A stretch of DNA of 9,756 nucleotides from Clostridiaceae bacterium. Its GTDB lineage: Bacteria > Bacillota > Clostridia > Oscillospirales > QAMX01. Position 1 is the first letter of the stretch; each line of letters opens with the position of its first letter. Position numbers and translations under genes: made by a program. The notes beneath the pieces are model-generated. The model was not told the origin of the DNA, made no database searches, and saw only the letters and a list, made by a program, of their open reading frames with translations. Below, in pieces: positions 1-5,909 of this stretch. The stretch spans positions 1 to 9,756 of the forward strand of contig JAEDGJ010000089.1 of NCBI GenBank assembly GCA_016297585.1, written 5' to 3'.

Positions 1-1
1 C

Positions 2-121
2 GCGGCGCTGTCCGCCCTCGCGGAGCTCACGTCACGCATGGACGGCGCGGCGCTTCCCGCTGAGGAGGACGCCGTGCTGGAGGTCGTCTGCGCACGCATC
101 GGCGCCGAGGATGCCGCCTGA
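2..121 (+). CDS. 3' end of an unidentified protein-coding gene (partial)
   Basis: An open frame enters from the left edge and stops at TGA 119-121, giving 39 residues that end in ARIGAEDAA. Nearly all codons end in G or C, as in the certain genes of this window, which supports real coding. The peptide is Ala/Glu-rich and looks helical, but I recognise no domain in it. The next gene starts 53 bases downstream on the same strand and I see no terminator between them, so the two could be co-transcribed. DUF1292 genes often lie near ruvX and fur in Firmicutes, but this tail does not resemble the end of either protein as I know them. The identity is left open. Confidence 0.5.
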   Translation, partial: AALSALAELTSRMDGAALPAEEDAVLEVVCARIGAEDAA

Positions 122-174
122 CGGCAAAAAAAAATGTATATTCCACTCTATCATATAAAGGAGCTGACCCCCCA

Positions 175-495
175 ATGAGCGAAGAATACGGCAACGATTT
201 CATCGTTCTCTGCGATGAAGACGGCAAGGAAGCCGAGTTCGAGCACCTCGACACCCTCGAATACGAAGGCGATACCTATATGGCGTTCATTCCCGCCGAG
301 ATGAGCCTCGCGCCGGAAGCCGAGCTGGTCATTCTCAAGCTCGAGCAGGACGAATCCGGCGACGACGTGCTCGTCTCCGTCGACGACGACGCGCTTCTTG
401 ACACGCTCTTTGAACAGTTCTCCGAGCGCATCGACGAGTCGGAGTTCTACGAAGACGGCGAGGAGACCGGAGAGGAAGACGGCGAAGACCTGTAA
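175..495 (+). CDS. DUF1292 (YrzB-type) small acidic protein
   Basis: A 106-residue, strongly acidic soluble protein without signal peptide or membrane segment. The N-terminal two thirds carry the DUF1292 pattern: an opening like NDFIVLCDEDGKEAEFEHLD, then an aromatic Y-x-G-D-T-Y-M-A-F segment, then a hydrophobic VILKLE strand before an acidic tail (DGEETGEEDGEDL). The length is normal for the family. The molecular role of DUF1292 proteins is unknown; they are common in Firmicutes. The start at 175 is supported by AAAGGAG at 157-163, 11 bases upstream. I see no convincing promoter in the 53-base gap upstream. Transcription should stop at the hairpin immediately after the stop codon. Confidence 0.85.
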   Translation: MSEEYGNDFIVLCDEDGKEAEFEHLDTLEYEGDTYMAFIPAEMSLAPEAELVILKLEQDESGDDVLVSVDDDALLDTLFEQFSERIDESEFYEDGEETGEEDGEDL

Positions 496-506
496 TTTCC
501 GCATAC

Positions 507-551
507 AAAAAACGCGGCCGTGAAGAGGATTCTTCACCGCCGCGTTTTTTT
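507..551. terminator. Bidirectional intrinsic terminator between convergent genes
   Basis: An A-tract and ACGCGGC, then GTGAAGA (520-526), loop GGAT (527-530), TCTTCAC (531-537), then GCCGCGT and a run of seven T (545-551). Pairing is continuous except for one C/C mismatch (519/538). The A-tract on the left gives a U-tract on the other strand, so the hairpin can end both the DUF1292 gene (stop at 495) and the minus-strand gene whose stop codon is at 553-555. Confidence 0.92.
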
Positions 552-552
552 G

Positions 553-1113
553 TTATTCACCCTTTTCGCGCCATTTTTGGTACTCCCGCGCCGTTTTATC
601 GAGAAACCGGACGCAGAAATCCGGCGGATACGCCTCCGACGGCGCGCCGTCCGCGTGTGCATACCAGCCCCGCTGCCACACGATCAGTTCCCGGATCTTA
701 TCGGGCGGGAAATCCGGCCTCGACGCGTATTTTTCGGGCGGACAGGCGTCGATCTTCTCCCACAGCGCATCCGCCCACGGCTCCCGGCGGTACAGATACG
801 CCCCTGCGCGGGAGATCTCCCGCCGGTACGCCGCGACGCCGAGCTGCCGGAAGCTGTCCAGCACCAGAGCATCCCACATGCAGTCGAGGTACAGATGCGC
901 AAGGATCCCCTCGCCGTAGTCGTCCTCCGGCCGTGTCGCCGCGCGGAGCTCCTCCAGTGCCGCCATCCGGTCTGTCCGGTCACGGAAATGCGTGTGATCC
1001 TTGATCTCCCGGATGTCCACACAGTCCGGCGCGATATGTCCCACATAATATTCCGCCGGCGCGTCCGGCCGCAGCGCGTGCGCCATGCACAGATGTATCA
1101 TCAGCGACGACAT
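553..1113 (-). CDS. Uncharacterised protein, probable metal-binding hydrolase-like (Zn-dependent phospholipase C-like)
   Basis: A 186-residue protein beginning MSSLMIHLCMAHALRP. It resembles an uncharacterised Firmicutes family, sometimes labelled zinc-dependent phospholipase C-like, in which an N-terminal M-x-S-x-M-x-H is followed by an IAPD motif (27-30), a KDHTHFRD segment (38-45) and an I-L-x-H-L-Y-x-D-x-x-W-D helix (70-81). The recurring His and Asp residues (H7, H26, D30, H40, H42, D45, H73, D77, D81) look like metal ligands; this is inference from the pattern. No signal peptide is seen, so it is probably cytoplasmic. The ATG at 1113 is preferred: GAGAAAGGAAGG lies 5 bases upstream on the minus strand. 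A longer in-frame reading to 1218 would begin inside the promoter -35 box and is rejected. It is monocistronic. Confidence 0.8.
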   Translation of the reverse strand: MSSLMIHLCMAHALRPDAPAEYYVGHIAPDCVDIREIKDHTHFRDRTDRMAALEELRAATRPEDDYGEGILAHLYLDCMWDALVLDSFRQLGVAAYRREISRAGAYLYRREPWADALWEKIDACPPEKYASRPDFPPDKIRELIVWQRGWYAHADGAPSEAYPPDFCVRFLDKTAREYQKWREKGE

Positions 1114-1189
1114 CGATGCCTTCCTTTCTCTCCTGCCAAATCCGCCGCGAAAACCGGTTCTCCCGCGGCTTTGCTTTTTCACGGTTTCT

Positions 1190-1218
1190 ATTTTACTCGC
1201 CCGTTTTTCCTTTGTCAA
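1190..1218 (-). promoter_or_regulatory. Sigma-A promoter of the 553-1113 gene
   Basis: On the minus strand TTGACA (1218-1213) is followed after exactly 17 bases by TAAAAT (1195-1190). This is one mismatch from the full vegetative consensus. Transcription would start near 1183, leaving a leader of about 70 bases. That leader contains a possible small stem, GCCGCG/CGCGGC (1144-1149 with 1164-1169), around a 14-base loop. Confidence 0.85.
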
Positions 1219-1295
1219 CTCCCCCCGACCTGCGTTCCCTTTTTCCTCTGTATTCGCCGTTTTACTGTTTATATTTTACATTTATTTCTTTTTTG

Positions 1296-1307
1296 TGTAA
1301 ATTTACA
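1296..1307. promoter_or_regulatory. Perfect 12-base palindrome, candidate operator
   Basis: TGTAAATTTACA reads identically on both strands. It lies 41 bases upstream of the -35 box of the transporter operon and about 78 bases behind the minus promoter. Two-fold symmetry in an intergenic control region suggests a dimeric regulator site, but in AT-rich DNA a 12-base palindrome can occur by chance and no second copy was seen. Confidence 0.35.
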
Positions 1308-1348
1308 ACCTATCGCCGAATTATATAAGAAAAAAACACCGCCTGCAC

Positions 1349-1377
1349 TTGACTTTTTGGAATATATACTATATACT
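1349..1377 (+). promoter_or_regulatory. Sigma-A promoter of the ABC transporter operon
   Basis: TTGACT (1349-1354), a 17-base spacer and TATACT (1372-1377). The heptamer ATATACT occurs twice in tandem (1364-1370 and 1371-1377), so the -10 element is preceded by an identical copy whose spacing to the -35 (10 bases) is too short to work with it. Transcription should start near 1384, about 49 bases before the first start codon. Confidence 0.85.
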
Positions 1378-1432
1378 CCATTAAGGATACATTTCCGAAG
1401 ATTAAAATTACTGTTGCGGAGGGCAAATCGAT

Positions 1433-2377
1433 ATGGATGCAAAGACCGTCCCCGAATCAAAGCGGCTTTCGCGGAAATCACGGTGGAAGCTGTTCAAAAA
1501 TGACATCGGCCTGTATGTGATGCTTGCGTTTCCGCTGCTGATCGCACTGGTATTCCGCTACATCCCGATCGGCGCGCTGATCATTTCCTTCAAGAACTAC
1601 AACTTCGTTCAGGGCGTGTTCGGCAGTCCCTGGGTTGGGCTGAAATGGTTCGAAAAGTTCCTGACCAGCGCCAAATTCGGTCAGATTTTCTGGAATACGC
1701 TGAAAATCAGCCTCTATTCCCTCATTTTTTCCTTCCCCTGTCCGATCATTCTGGCCCTGAGCTTGAACGAGCTTCGTTCGGAGAAGTTCAAGCGCGTCGT
1801 CCAGACCGCGAGCTACCTGCCCTACTTCGTCTCCACCGTTATCGTCATCGGCATGATGAACCAGCTCCTCTCCCCGACGACCGGTATCATCAACATGATC
1901 ATCACGGCGCTCGGCGGCGAGGCGGTCAACTTCATCACCGAGCCCCGCTGGTTTGTATCGCTCTACATCATCTCCGGCATCTGGTCCGGCGTCGGCTATT
2001 CCTCCATCCTCTACCTCTCCGCGCTGACCACCATCAGCCAGGAGCTGTATGAGGCGGCCGTCGTCGACGGCGCGGGCCGCTGGAAGAAGATGTGGTACAT
2101 CACCCTCCCCGGCATTCTCCCCACCATTCTGATTCTCCTTCTGATGAACCTCGGCACCCTGCTCAATGTCGGCTACGAAAAAGCCTACCTGATGCAGAAC
2201 GACCTGAACATCAAGACCTCGGAAATCATCGGCACCTATGTGTACAAACAGGGTCTGATCCAGCTCAATTACAGCTACTCTTCCGCCGTCGGTATGTTCC
2301 AGTCGGTTCTGAACCTGATTCTGGTCACGCTTTTCAACACCATCAGCAAAAAGACCGCCGACATCAGCCTCTGGTAA
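1433..2377 (+). CDS. ABC transporter permease, LplB-type carbohydrate importer
   Basis: A 314-residue inner-membrane protein that forms half of the translocation channel of a carbohydrate-uptake ABC importer. After a basic cytoplasmic start (residues 1-24) come about six hydrophobic segments, roughly at 26-53, 92-112, 125-146, 172-196, 227-247 and 285-304. The MalF/LplB-class coupling loop that contacts the ATPase is clear: EAAVVDGAG at 207-215, ending in TLPG at 224-227. Length and sequence style match the LplB group, usually paired with a YtcP-type permease and a LipO-type lipoprotein, exactly as found downstream. The ATG at 1433 has GGAGGG at 1418-1423, 9 bases upstream. It is the first gene of the operon. 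The substrate cannot be named from sequence. Confidence 0.93.
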   Translation: MDAKTVPESKRLSRKSRWKLFKNDIGLYVMLAFPLLIALVFRYIPIGALIISFKNYNFVQGVFGSPWVGLKWFEKFLTSAKFGQIFWNTLKISLYSLIFSFPCPIILALSLNELRSEKFKRVVQTASYLPYFVSTVIVIGMMNQLLSPTTGIINMIITALGGEAVNFITEPRWFVSLYIISGIWSGVGYSSILYLSALTTISQELYEAAVVDGAGRWKKMWYITLPGILPTILILLLMNLGTLLNVGYEKAYLMQNDLNIKTSEIIGTYVYKQGLIQLNYSYSSAVGMFQSVLNLILVTLFNTISKKTADISLW

Positions 2378-2417
2378 AAGGGATGCCCCGTCAATTCATT
2401 GAGAAAGGAAATCTGAT

Positions 2418-3308
2418 ATGGTTGAGACAAAAAGTATGGGAGACCGCGTGTTCTCCTTTTGCAACGGCCTCTTTCTGACGCTTCTCGCGATCATCTTTGT
2501 CTACCCGCTGATCTATATTCTGTCCATCTCCTTCTCCGGCACGATGGCGGTCTTAAACCGCGAGGTCTTTCTCTGGCCTGTAGATTTCAGTCTGGAAGCC
2601 TATAAGACCGTTTTCGAGTCCGAGGCCATCGGACGCGCTTACCTGAACACGATCTATTATACGATCGTCGGTACGGCTTTTGAACTGGTCGGCACCACGC
2701 TGCTTGCGTACCCGCTCTCCAAAAAGCGTCTGCTCGGCCGCCGCACCTTCTCCTTCCTCTTCTATTTCACCAACATCTTCAACGGCGGTATGATTCCGAC
2801 CTACCTGGTCGTCAAAAACGTCGGCTTTGTCAACTCCATCTGGTCGCTCGTCATCCCCGGCTGTATCTCCGTCTACTACGCCATCATTCTGCGCACGAAC
2901 TTCGAAAACGTGCCGCAGGAGCTCGAGGAAGCCGCCAAGATCGACGGTATGGGCAACTGGCGCATCCTGCTGACCATCTACATCCCCTTAAGCAAGGCCA
3001 TCTACGCCGCGCTGACCCTCTTCTTTGCCATCGGCTTCTGGAACGCCTATATGCAGCCGCTGATCTACTTAAACGATACCGCCAAGTACCCGCTCCAGAT
3101 CGTCCTGCGCAACATCGTCATCTCCGGCTCCCTCAATGACCTGAGCAACTCGGCCGTCGGCTCCGGCGCCTTCACGGATATGCGCACCATCGGCGAAACC
3201 ATGAAGTCCGCCGCCATCATCGTCGTGATGGTGCCCGTCATGTGCATCTACCCGTTCGTCCAGAAGTACTTCGTCAAGGGCGTCATGATCGGCGCCGTCA
3301 AGGGCTGA
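2418..3308 (+). CDS. ABC transporter permease, YtcP/LplC-type carbohydrate importer
   Basis: A 296-residue partner permease of the MalG/YtcP class that should heterodimerise with the preceding permease. It begins with a membrane segment at about 13-39 and shows the family hallmark FNGGMIPTYLVVKN (121-134). The coupling motif EEAAKIDGMG lies at 170-179, with P190-L191 in place of the LPG end. FWNAYMQPLIYL (208-219) is typical of this subgroup, and there are about six membrane segments. It starts 40 bases after the previous stop, with AAAGGA at 2404-2409 placed 8 bases before the ATG. No terminator separates it from the upstream permease, so the pair is translated from one message. Confidence 0.93.
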   Translation: MVETKSMGDRVFSFCNGLFLTLLAIIFVYPLIYILSISFSGTMAVLNREVFLWPVDFSLEAYKTVFESEAIGRAYLNTIYYTIVGTAFELVGTTLLAYPLSKKRLLGRRTFSFLFYFTNIFNGGMIPTYLVVKNVGFVNSIWSLVIPGCISVYYAIILRTNFENVPQELEEAAKIDGMGNWRILLTIYIPLSKAIYAALTLFFAIGFWNAYMQPLIYLNDTAKYPLQIVLRNIVISGSLNDLSNSAVGSGAFTDMRTIGETMKSAAIIVVMVPVMCIYPFVQKYFVKGVMIGAVKG

Positions 3309-3334
3309 GTTCTGTTTTCCCAAAGGTCGTACGC

Positions 3335-3349
3335 GTCGCCACGGGCGAC
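3335..3349 (+). other. Small intercistronic hairpin before the binding-protein gene
   Basis: GTCGCC (3335-3340), loop ACG, GGCGAC (3344-3349): a perfect 6-base-pair GC-rich stem in the 79-base gap between the permease and lipoprotein genes. A T-rich run follows only about 18 bases later and leads straight into the next ribosome binding site, so this is not a standard terminator. Such stems can protect or set the processing of messages so that binding protein exceeds permease; that role is inference. Confidence 0.4.
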
Positions 3350-3387
3350 TGCTGAAGACAATATATATTTTTTGAAAGGAGTCCCCC

Positions 3388-5043
3388 ATGAAAAAGACTC
3401 TCGCTGTCCTCCTCACGCTGGCGCTGGTCATTTCGCTGCTGGCGGCCTGCTCCGGAAGCTCCGGCAGTTCCACCACCGCCGCCACCACCGCCGCCACCAC
3501 CGCCGCTGCGACAACGGCTGCCGCTACCACGGCCGCCGGAACCACCGCTGAGGCTACCACCGCTCCCGCGGCGTCGGCCGACACGCTCACCATCTCCTGC
3601 ATGTTCTCGAACCACGACTCCCAGCCCTATACGGAAGAGACCTGGCTCCTGCCGAAGGCCGCTGCGGAAAAGTTCAACATCACGATGGAAATGAACGCGA
3701 TTCCGTCCGCTTCCTTCGAGGAAAAGCGCAACACGACGCTTGCTTCCGGTGATATCCCGGATCTGGTCGTCGGTATTGCCAAGGACGTCGCCGATCAGTA
3801 CGGCCAGCTCGGTATGTTCATGAACTTCATGAACTACACCGACGCCATGCCCAACATGCTTTCCGCGATGGAAAAGTATGATCTGATCAAGGTCTATATG
3901 CCCTCCGACACCGAGTTCTATGCGCAGCCCGCGCAGATCACGACCGCCGGTTCCGTCAGCACCTCCGCCTACTTCATCCCGATGATCCGTATGGACGTCC
4001 TGAAGGAACTGAACCTCTCCACCCCGAACACCTATGACGAGTTCTACGATGTTCTCGCCGCGATCAAGGCCGCGTATCCGGAATCCTATCCGTGGGTCAA
4101 CCGTCAGTCCTTTGACATGATCCTCTCCGTCTTTGCGCCGGGCCTCGGCCTCGACTGCTTCCCCTCCGGCATCTGCGGCACCAACTACGCCGTCTGGAAC
4201 AAGGATTCCGAAACCTTCACGAGCGTCTTTGACGAGGACAACTTCCGCTTCTTCGTCGAGTTCCTCAACAAGCTCTATAACGACGGCCTCCTCGACCCGA
4301 CCTATGCCTCCGACGACACCTCCACCTGGGAGTCCAAGATCGTCTCCGGCGCGGGCTTCTTTGCCGTCGACTACTTCGCGCGTCCTGACATGATGTCCTC
4401 CATCGCCACCGCCGGCGGTGATTCCGACTACTCCCTCGAAGCGATGCTGATCCCGACCGTTGAGGGCGGCACGCAGTCCGTCTTTGCCCGTCTGGGCATC
4501 GGCAGCTGGATTGTTGCCGACGCGAAGACCGAGGATCCTGCCCGCCTCTGCGAGTTCATCGACTGGTGGCGCTATACGGAGGAAGGCTCCCTGCTGACGA
4601 CCTACGGTGTCGAAGGCGAGACCTACACGAAGAACGCCGACGGTACCCTGACGAAGATCTTCACCGATTCCATCACCAACACGCTGGACTTTGACGCCGC
4701 TTACGGCACCAACTACCTCCAGTTCTGGTCCTTCCGTCCGGACTTCTACGGCTATAACCTCTACGACGCCAGCGCCTCCTACTGGACCAACCAGGTCTGG
4801 AACCTCGTCGCCGACCGTCAGATCGACTCCCCGCCGACCATCGTCCGCAACGCGGAAGAGATCGAAGAGTACAATGACGTCTGCGTCGACATGCTCTCCA
4901 CCATCCGCAACGTCGTCAACGAGTTCATCATGGGCCGCCGCGACTTTGCCACCTGGGACGATGCTGTCAAGGAGATCAACGACGCCGGCTATGCGTTCAA
5001 CCTCGAGCAGCTCAACAGCGTCTACGCCCGCCTCTACAAGTAA
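3388..5043 (+). CDS. Lipoprotein substrate-binding protein of the carbohydrate ABC importer (LipO-like)
   Basis: A 551-residue extracellular solute-binding protein that captures the substrate and delivers it to the two permeases. The N-terminus is a lipoprotein signal: basic MKKT, a hydrophobic stretch 5-17 and lipobox LAAC with Cys21 as the lipidated residue. A low-complexity linker (22-64) of Gly/Ser, then repeated Thr-Thr-Ala-Ala, tethers the folded domain, which begins near DTLTISCMF (65-73). Binding-protein features follow: AAEKFNITMEM, then EEKRNTTLASGDIPDLVVG. Length matches the 500-560-residue LipO-type proteins that accompany LplB/YtcP permeases. AAAGGAG at 3375-3381 sits 6 bases before the ATG. 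It is the last gene of the operon and is followed by a strong terminator. Confidence 0.93.
   Translation: MKKTLAVLLTLALVISLLAACSGSSGSSTTAATTAATTAAATTAAATTAAGTTAEATTAPAASADTLTISCMFSNHDSQPYTEETWLLPKAAAEKFNITMEMNAIPSASFEEKRNTTLASGDIPDLVVGIAKDVADQYGQLGMFMNFMNYTDAMPNMLSAMEKYDLIKVYMPSDTEFYAQPAQITTAGSVSTSAYFIPMIRMDVLKELNLSTPNTYDEFYDVLAAIKAAYPESYPWVNRQSFDMILSVFAPGLGLDCFPSGICGTNYAVWNKDSETFTSVFDEDNFRFFVEFLNKLYNDGLLDPTYASDDTSTWESKIVSGAGFFAVDYFARPDMMSSIATAGGDSDYSLEAMLIPTVEGGTQSVFARLGIGSWIVADAKTEDPARLCEFIDWWRYTEEGSLLTTYGVEGETYTKNADGTLTKIFTDSITNTLDFDAAYGTNYLQFWSFRPDFYGYNLYDASASYWTNQVWNLVADRQIDSPPTIVRNAEEIEEYNDVCVDMLSTIRNVVNEFIMGRRDFATWDDAVKEINDAGYAFNLEQLNSVYARLYK
3472..3507 (+). repeat. Three tandem 12-base units encoding Thr-Thr-Ala-Ala in the lipoprotein linker
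   Basis: ACCACCGCCGCC occurs three times head to tail (3472, 3484, 3496), the last with a final T. It is in frame and encodes residues 29-40 of the binding protein. More diverged copies of the same Thr/Ala pattern continue to about 3570 with mixed codons, suggesting older repeat growth followed by drift. Copy-number change would lengthen or shorten the tether without shifting the frame. Confidence 0.8.
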
Positions 5044-5060
5044 ATCATCCCTTTAACTCC

Positions 5061-5103
5061 AAAAAGGGACGCGGCATTCGTTTTTTGCCGCGTCCCCTTT
5101 TTT
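5061..5103. terminator. Bidirectional intrinsic terminator after the transporter operon
   Basis: GGGACGCGGCA (5066-5076) pairs perfectly with TGCCGCGTCCC (5086-5096) around a 9-base loop. It is followed by C and six T (5098-5103) and preceded by five A. It ends the plus-strand operon (stop at 5043). Because of the flanking A-tract it also works for the convergent minus gene that stops at 5118. Confidence 0.92.
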
Positions 5104-5117
5104 ATTCACTGCCCGCG

Positions 5118-5504
5118 TCAGCTCCCGCTCAACTCCCGCTGCAGATATTTCGGCAGCCGTGACACCGCATCCGCATAGGCGTGGTCGAGCATCATCCGCA
5201 GCTCGTCGTCGGGCACCTCGCAGCTTTCGTCGTCCCGGAGGTATACGGTGTTCCAGTACGGCTGCTGTGACGGCGGACAGTAGTAGCCCCGGCGGATGGT
5301 TTCCGGATAGACGCTGCGAAAAAACTCCGCCTCATCCGGCGCCGCACGGAAGGTCGCATTCGCGGGTTTCGTCCAGAACTGCGCAAAAACCGGCGTGCGC
5401 TTTCCCGCCCGGATGCGCACACAGACCGGCTCGTCGCCGTAGGGATAGTCGATATAGGTATGCGGCTTGGCCGCGCAGTAGGCGATCATTTCCTGTATTT
5501 TCAC
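5118..5504 (-). CDS. MmcQ/YjbR family protein
   Basis: A 128-residue soluble protein of the MmcQ/YjbR (DUF419-type) family, whose members have a CyaY-like fold and were proposed to bind DNA; the biochemical role is unsettled. Family signs are an N-terminal helix followed by an acidic YPYGDEPVCVRI strand (20-31), a KPANATFRA-type strand turn, and PYWNTVYL (82-89), the variant here of the usual HWNT-V/I element, then a C-terminal helix with Y-A-D-A. Length is normal. The start codon is GTG at 5504, supported by AGGAGG at 5519-5514, 9 bases upstream. A terminator lies just upstream (5532-5582) and no clear promoter is visible between them, so its transcription is uncertain. Confidence 0.85.
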   Translation of the reverse strand: MKIQEMIAYCAAKPHTYIDYPYGDEPVCVRIRAGKRTPVFAQFWTKPANATFRAAPDEAEFFRSVYPETIRRGYYCPPSQQPYWNTVYLRDDESCEVPDDELRMMLDHAYADAVSRLPKYLQRELSGS

Positions 5505-5531
5505 GCACCGCTTCCTCCTGTCCGTTTTATG

Positions 5532-5582
5532 AAAAAGCGCTCCGAAACCACCCTTTTTTGGGGCGTCCCGGAGCGTTTTTTT
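5532..5582. terminator. Intrinsic terminator behind the 75-residue orphan gene
   Basis: The stem GCGCTCCG (5537-5544) with CGGAGCGT (5569-5576, including one G-T wobble) is flanked by five A on the left and seven T on the right. An inner CCACCC/GGGGCG region surrounds a T-rich loop. On the minus strand the order is the stop codon of the upstream small gene, hairpin, then CTTTTTC, so it should terminate that gene before the MmcQ-like gene. It also reads as a terminator on the plus strand. Confidence 0.8.
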
Positions 5583-5808
5583 ACAGATTCACCGTAGACG
5601 TATACTCGACCTTGATGCCGCCGTCCTTGGTGCGGGTGAACTTGGCCTTGCTGCCGTTGCCGTCCTCGATCGACATCTTCTCGATCTTGTTGTCGACAAA
5701 GAAATTCGCCGCTTCGCACTCGACAAACGACGACCAGCGGCCGCGTCTCGCCTTTTCCGGGTCGAGCTCCTCTTCCATCGTCAGTTCCTGCTTATTTTCT
5801 TCGCTCAT
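5581..5808 (-). CDS. Small hypothetical protein, 75 residues
   Basis: I do not recognise this protein. It opens with an acidic segment (MSEENKQELTMEEELDPEKA), then a basic patch ARRGRW, then FVECEAANFFVDNKIEK and a likely beta-rich end with SKAKFTRTKDGGIKVEYTSTV. No signal peptide, membrane segment or Cys pair is present, so it is probably cytosolic. Reality is well supported: AAAGGA at 5824-5819 lies 10 bases before the ATG, a strong promoter lies just upstream (5845-5873), and a terminator overlaps its stop codon. Read this way it is a self-contained one-gene unit with a leader of about 30 bases. Confidence 0.75.
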   Translation of the reverse strand: MSEENKQELTMEEELDPEKARRGRWSSFVECEAANFFVDNKIEKMSIEDGNGSKAKFTRTKDGGIKVEYTSTVNL

Positions 5809-5837
5809 GGTCCGTTTTTCCTTTCGTTTTCATGGAA

Positions 5838-5853
5838 TGGTACCAGTATACCA
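5838..5853. promoter_or_regulatory. Repeated TGGTA half-sites over the -10 and start, candidate operator
   Basis: Read on the minus strand, 5853-5838 is TGGTATACTGGTACCA. It holds two TGGTA half-sites 8 bases apart, the second inside a perfect palindrome TGGTACCA (5838-5845). The block covers the -10 element and the expected transcription start, a usual position for a repressor site. No regulator gene is beside it, so this is a weak inference. Confidence 0.3.
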
Positions 5854-5873
5854 CACCCGCCCCCGGACTGCAA
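5845..5873 (-). promoter_or_regulatory. Extended -10 promoter of the 75-residue gene
   Basis: On the minus strand TTGCAG (5873-5868), a 17-base spacer ending TGTGG, and TATACT (5850-5845). The TGTG just before the -10 resembles an extended -10 element of Gram-positive promoters. Transcription would start near 5838. Confidence 0.82.
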
Positions 5874-5909
5874 GAAAAATCTGTCCCCTGCGGCTTCCGG
5901 CGGGCGCAC

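Larger units (their letters stand above)
1114..1432. other. Divergent intergenic control region, AT-rich on its right half
   Basis: This 319-base gap separates the divergent minus gene at 1113 and plus operon at 1433. Its left part holds the minus-strand leader and promoter (1190-1218). From about 1255 to 1410 the sequence turns markedly AT-rich compared with the GC-rich genes on either side, and holds a 12-base palindrome (1296-1307) and the operon promoter (1349-1377). No small coding region with a ribosome binding site is convincing here. Confidence 0.75.

Noticed and set aside
118..160. Possible promoter before the DUF1292 gene
   Set aside because: A -10-like TATATT (137-142) exists, but no -35 lies at acceptable spacing; co-transcription with the upstream gene is equally likely.
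1114..1218. 36-residue N-terminal extension of the 553-1113 gene
   Set aside because: It would start inside the -35 box of the best promoter, while ATG 1113 has a well-placed ribosome binding site and matches the family-like start.
1384..1432. Riboswitch in the transporter leader
   Set aside because: The leader is only about 49 bases and shows no stable alternative hairpins or known aptamer pattern.
520..1503. A 327-codon plus-strand frame over the terminator, the minus gene and the control region
   Set aside because: It begins inside a terminator hairpin, runs antisense to a supported gene, overlaps the permease start and has no domain.
3069..3602. A 177-codon minus-strand frame rich in Ala and Val
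   Set aside because: It is a shadow of the Thr/Ala repeat and the permease 3' end; low complexity arises from the repeat on the other strand.
5874..5909. Possible terminator after the fusion gene (CCCGC/GC-A-GGG then five T on the minus strand)
   Set aside because: The stem is only about five pairs with a bulge, too weak to call; read-through into the 75-residue gene cannot be excluded.
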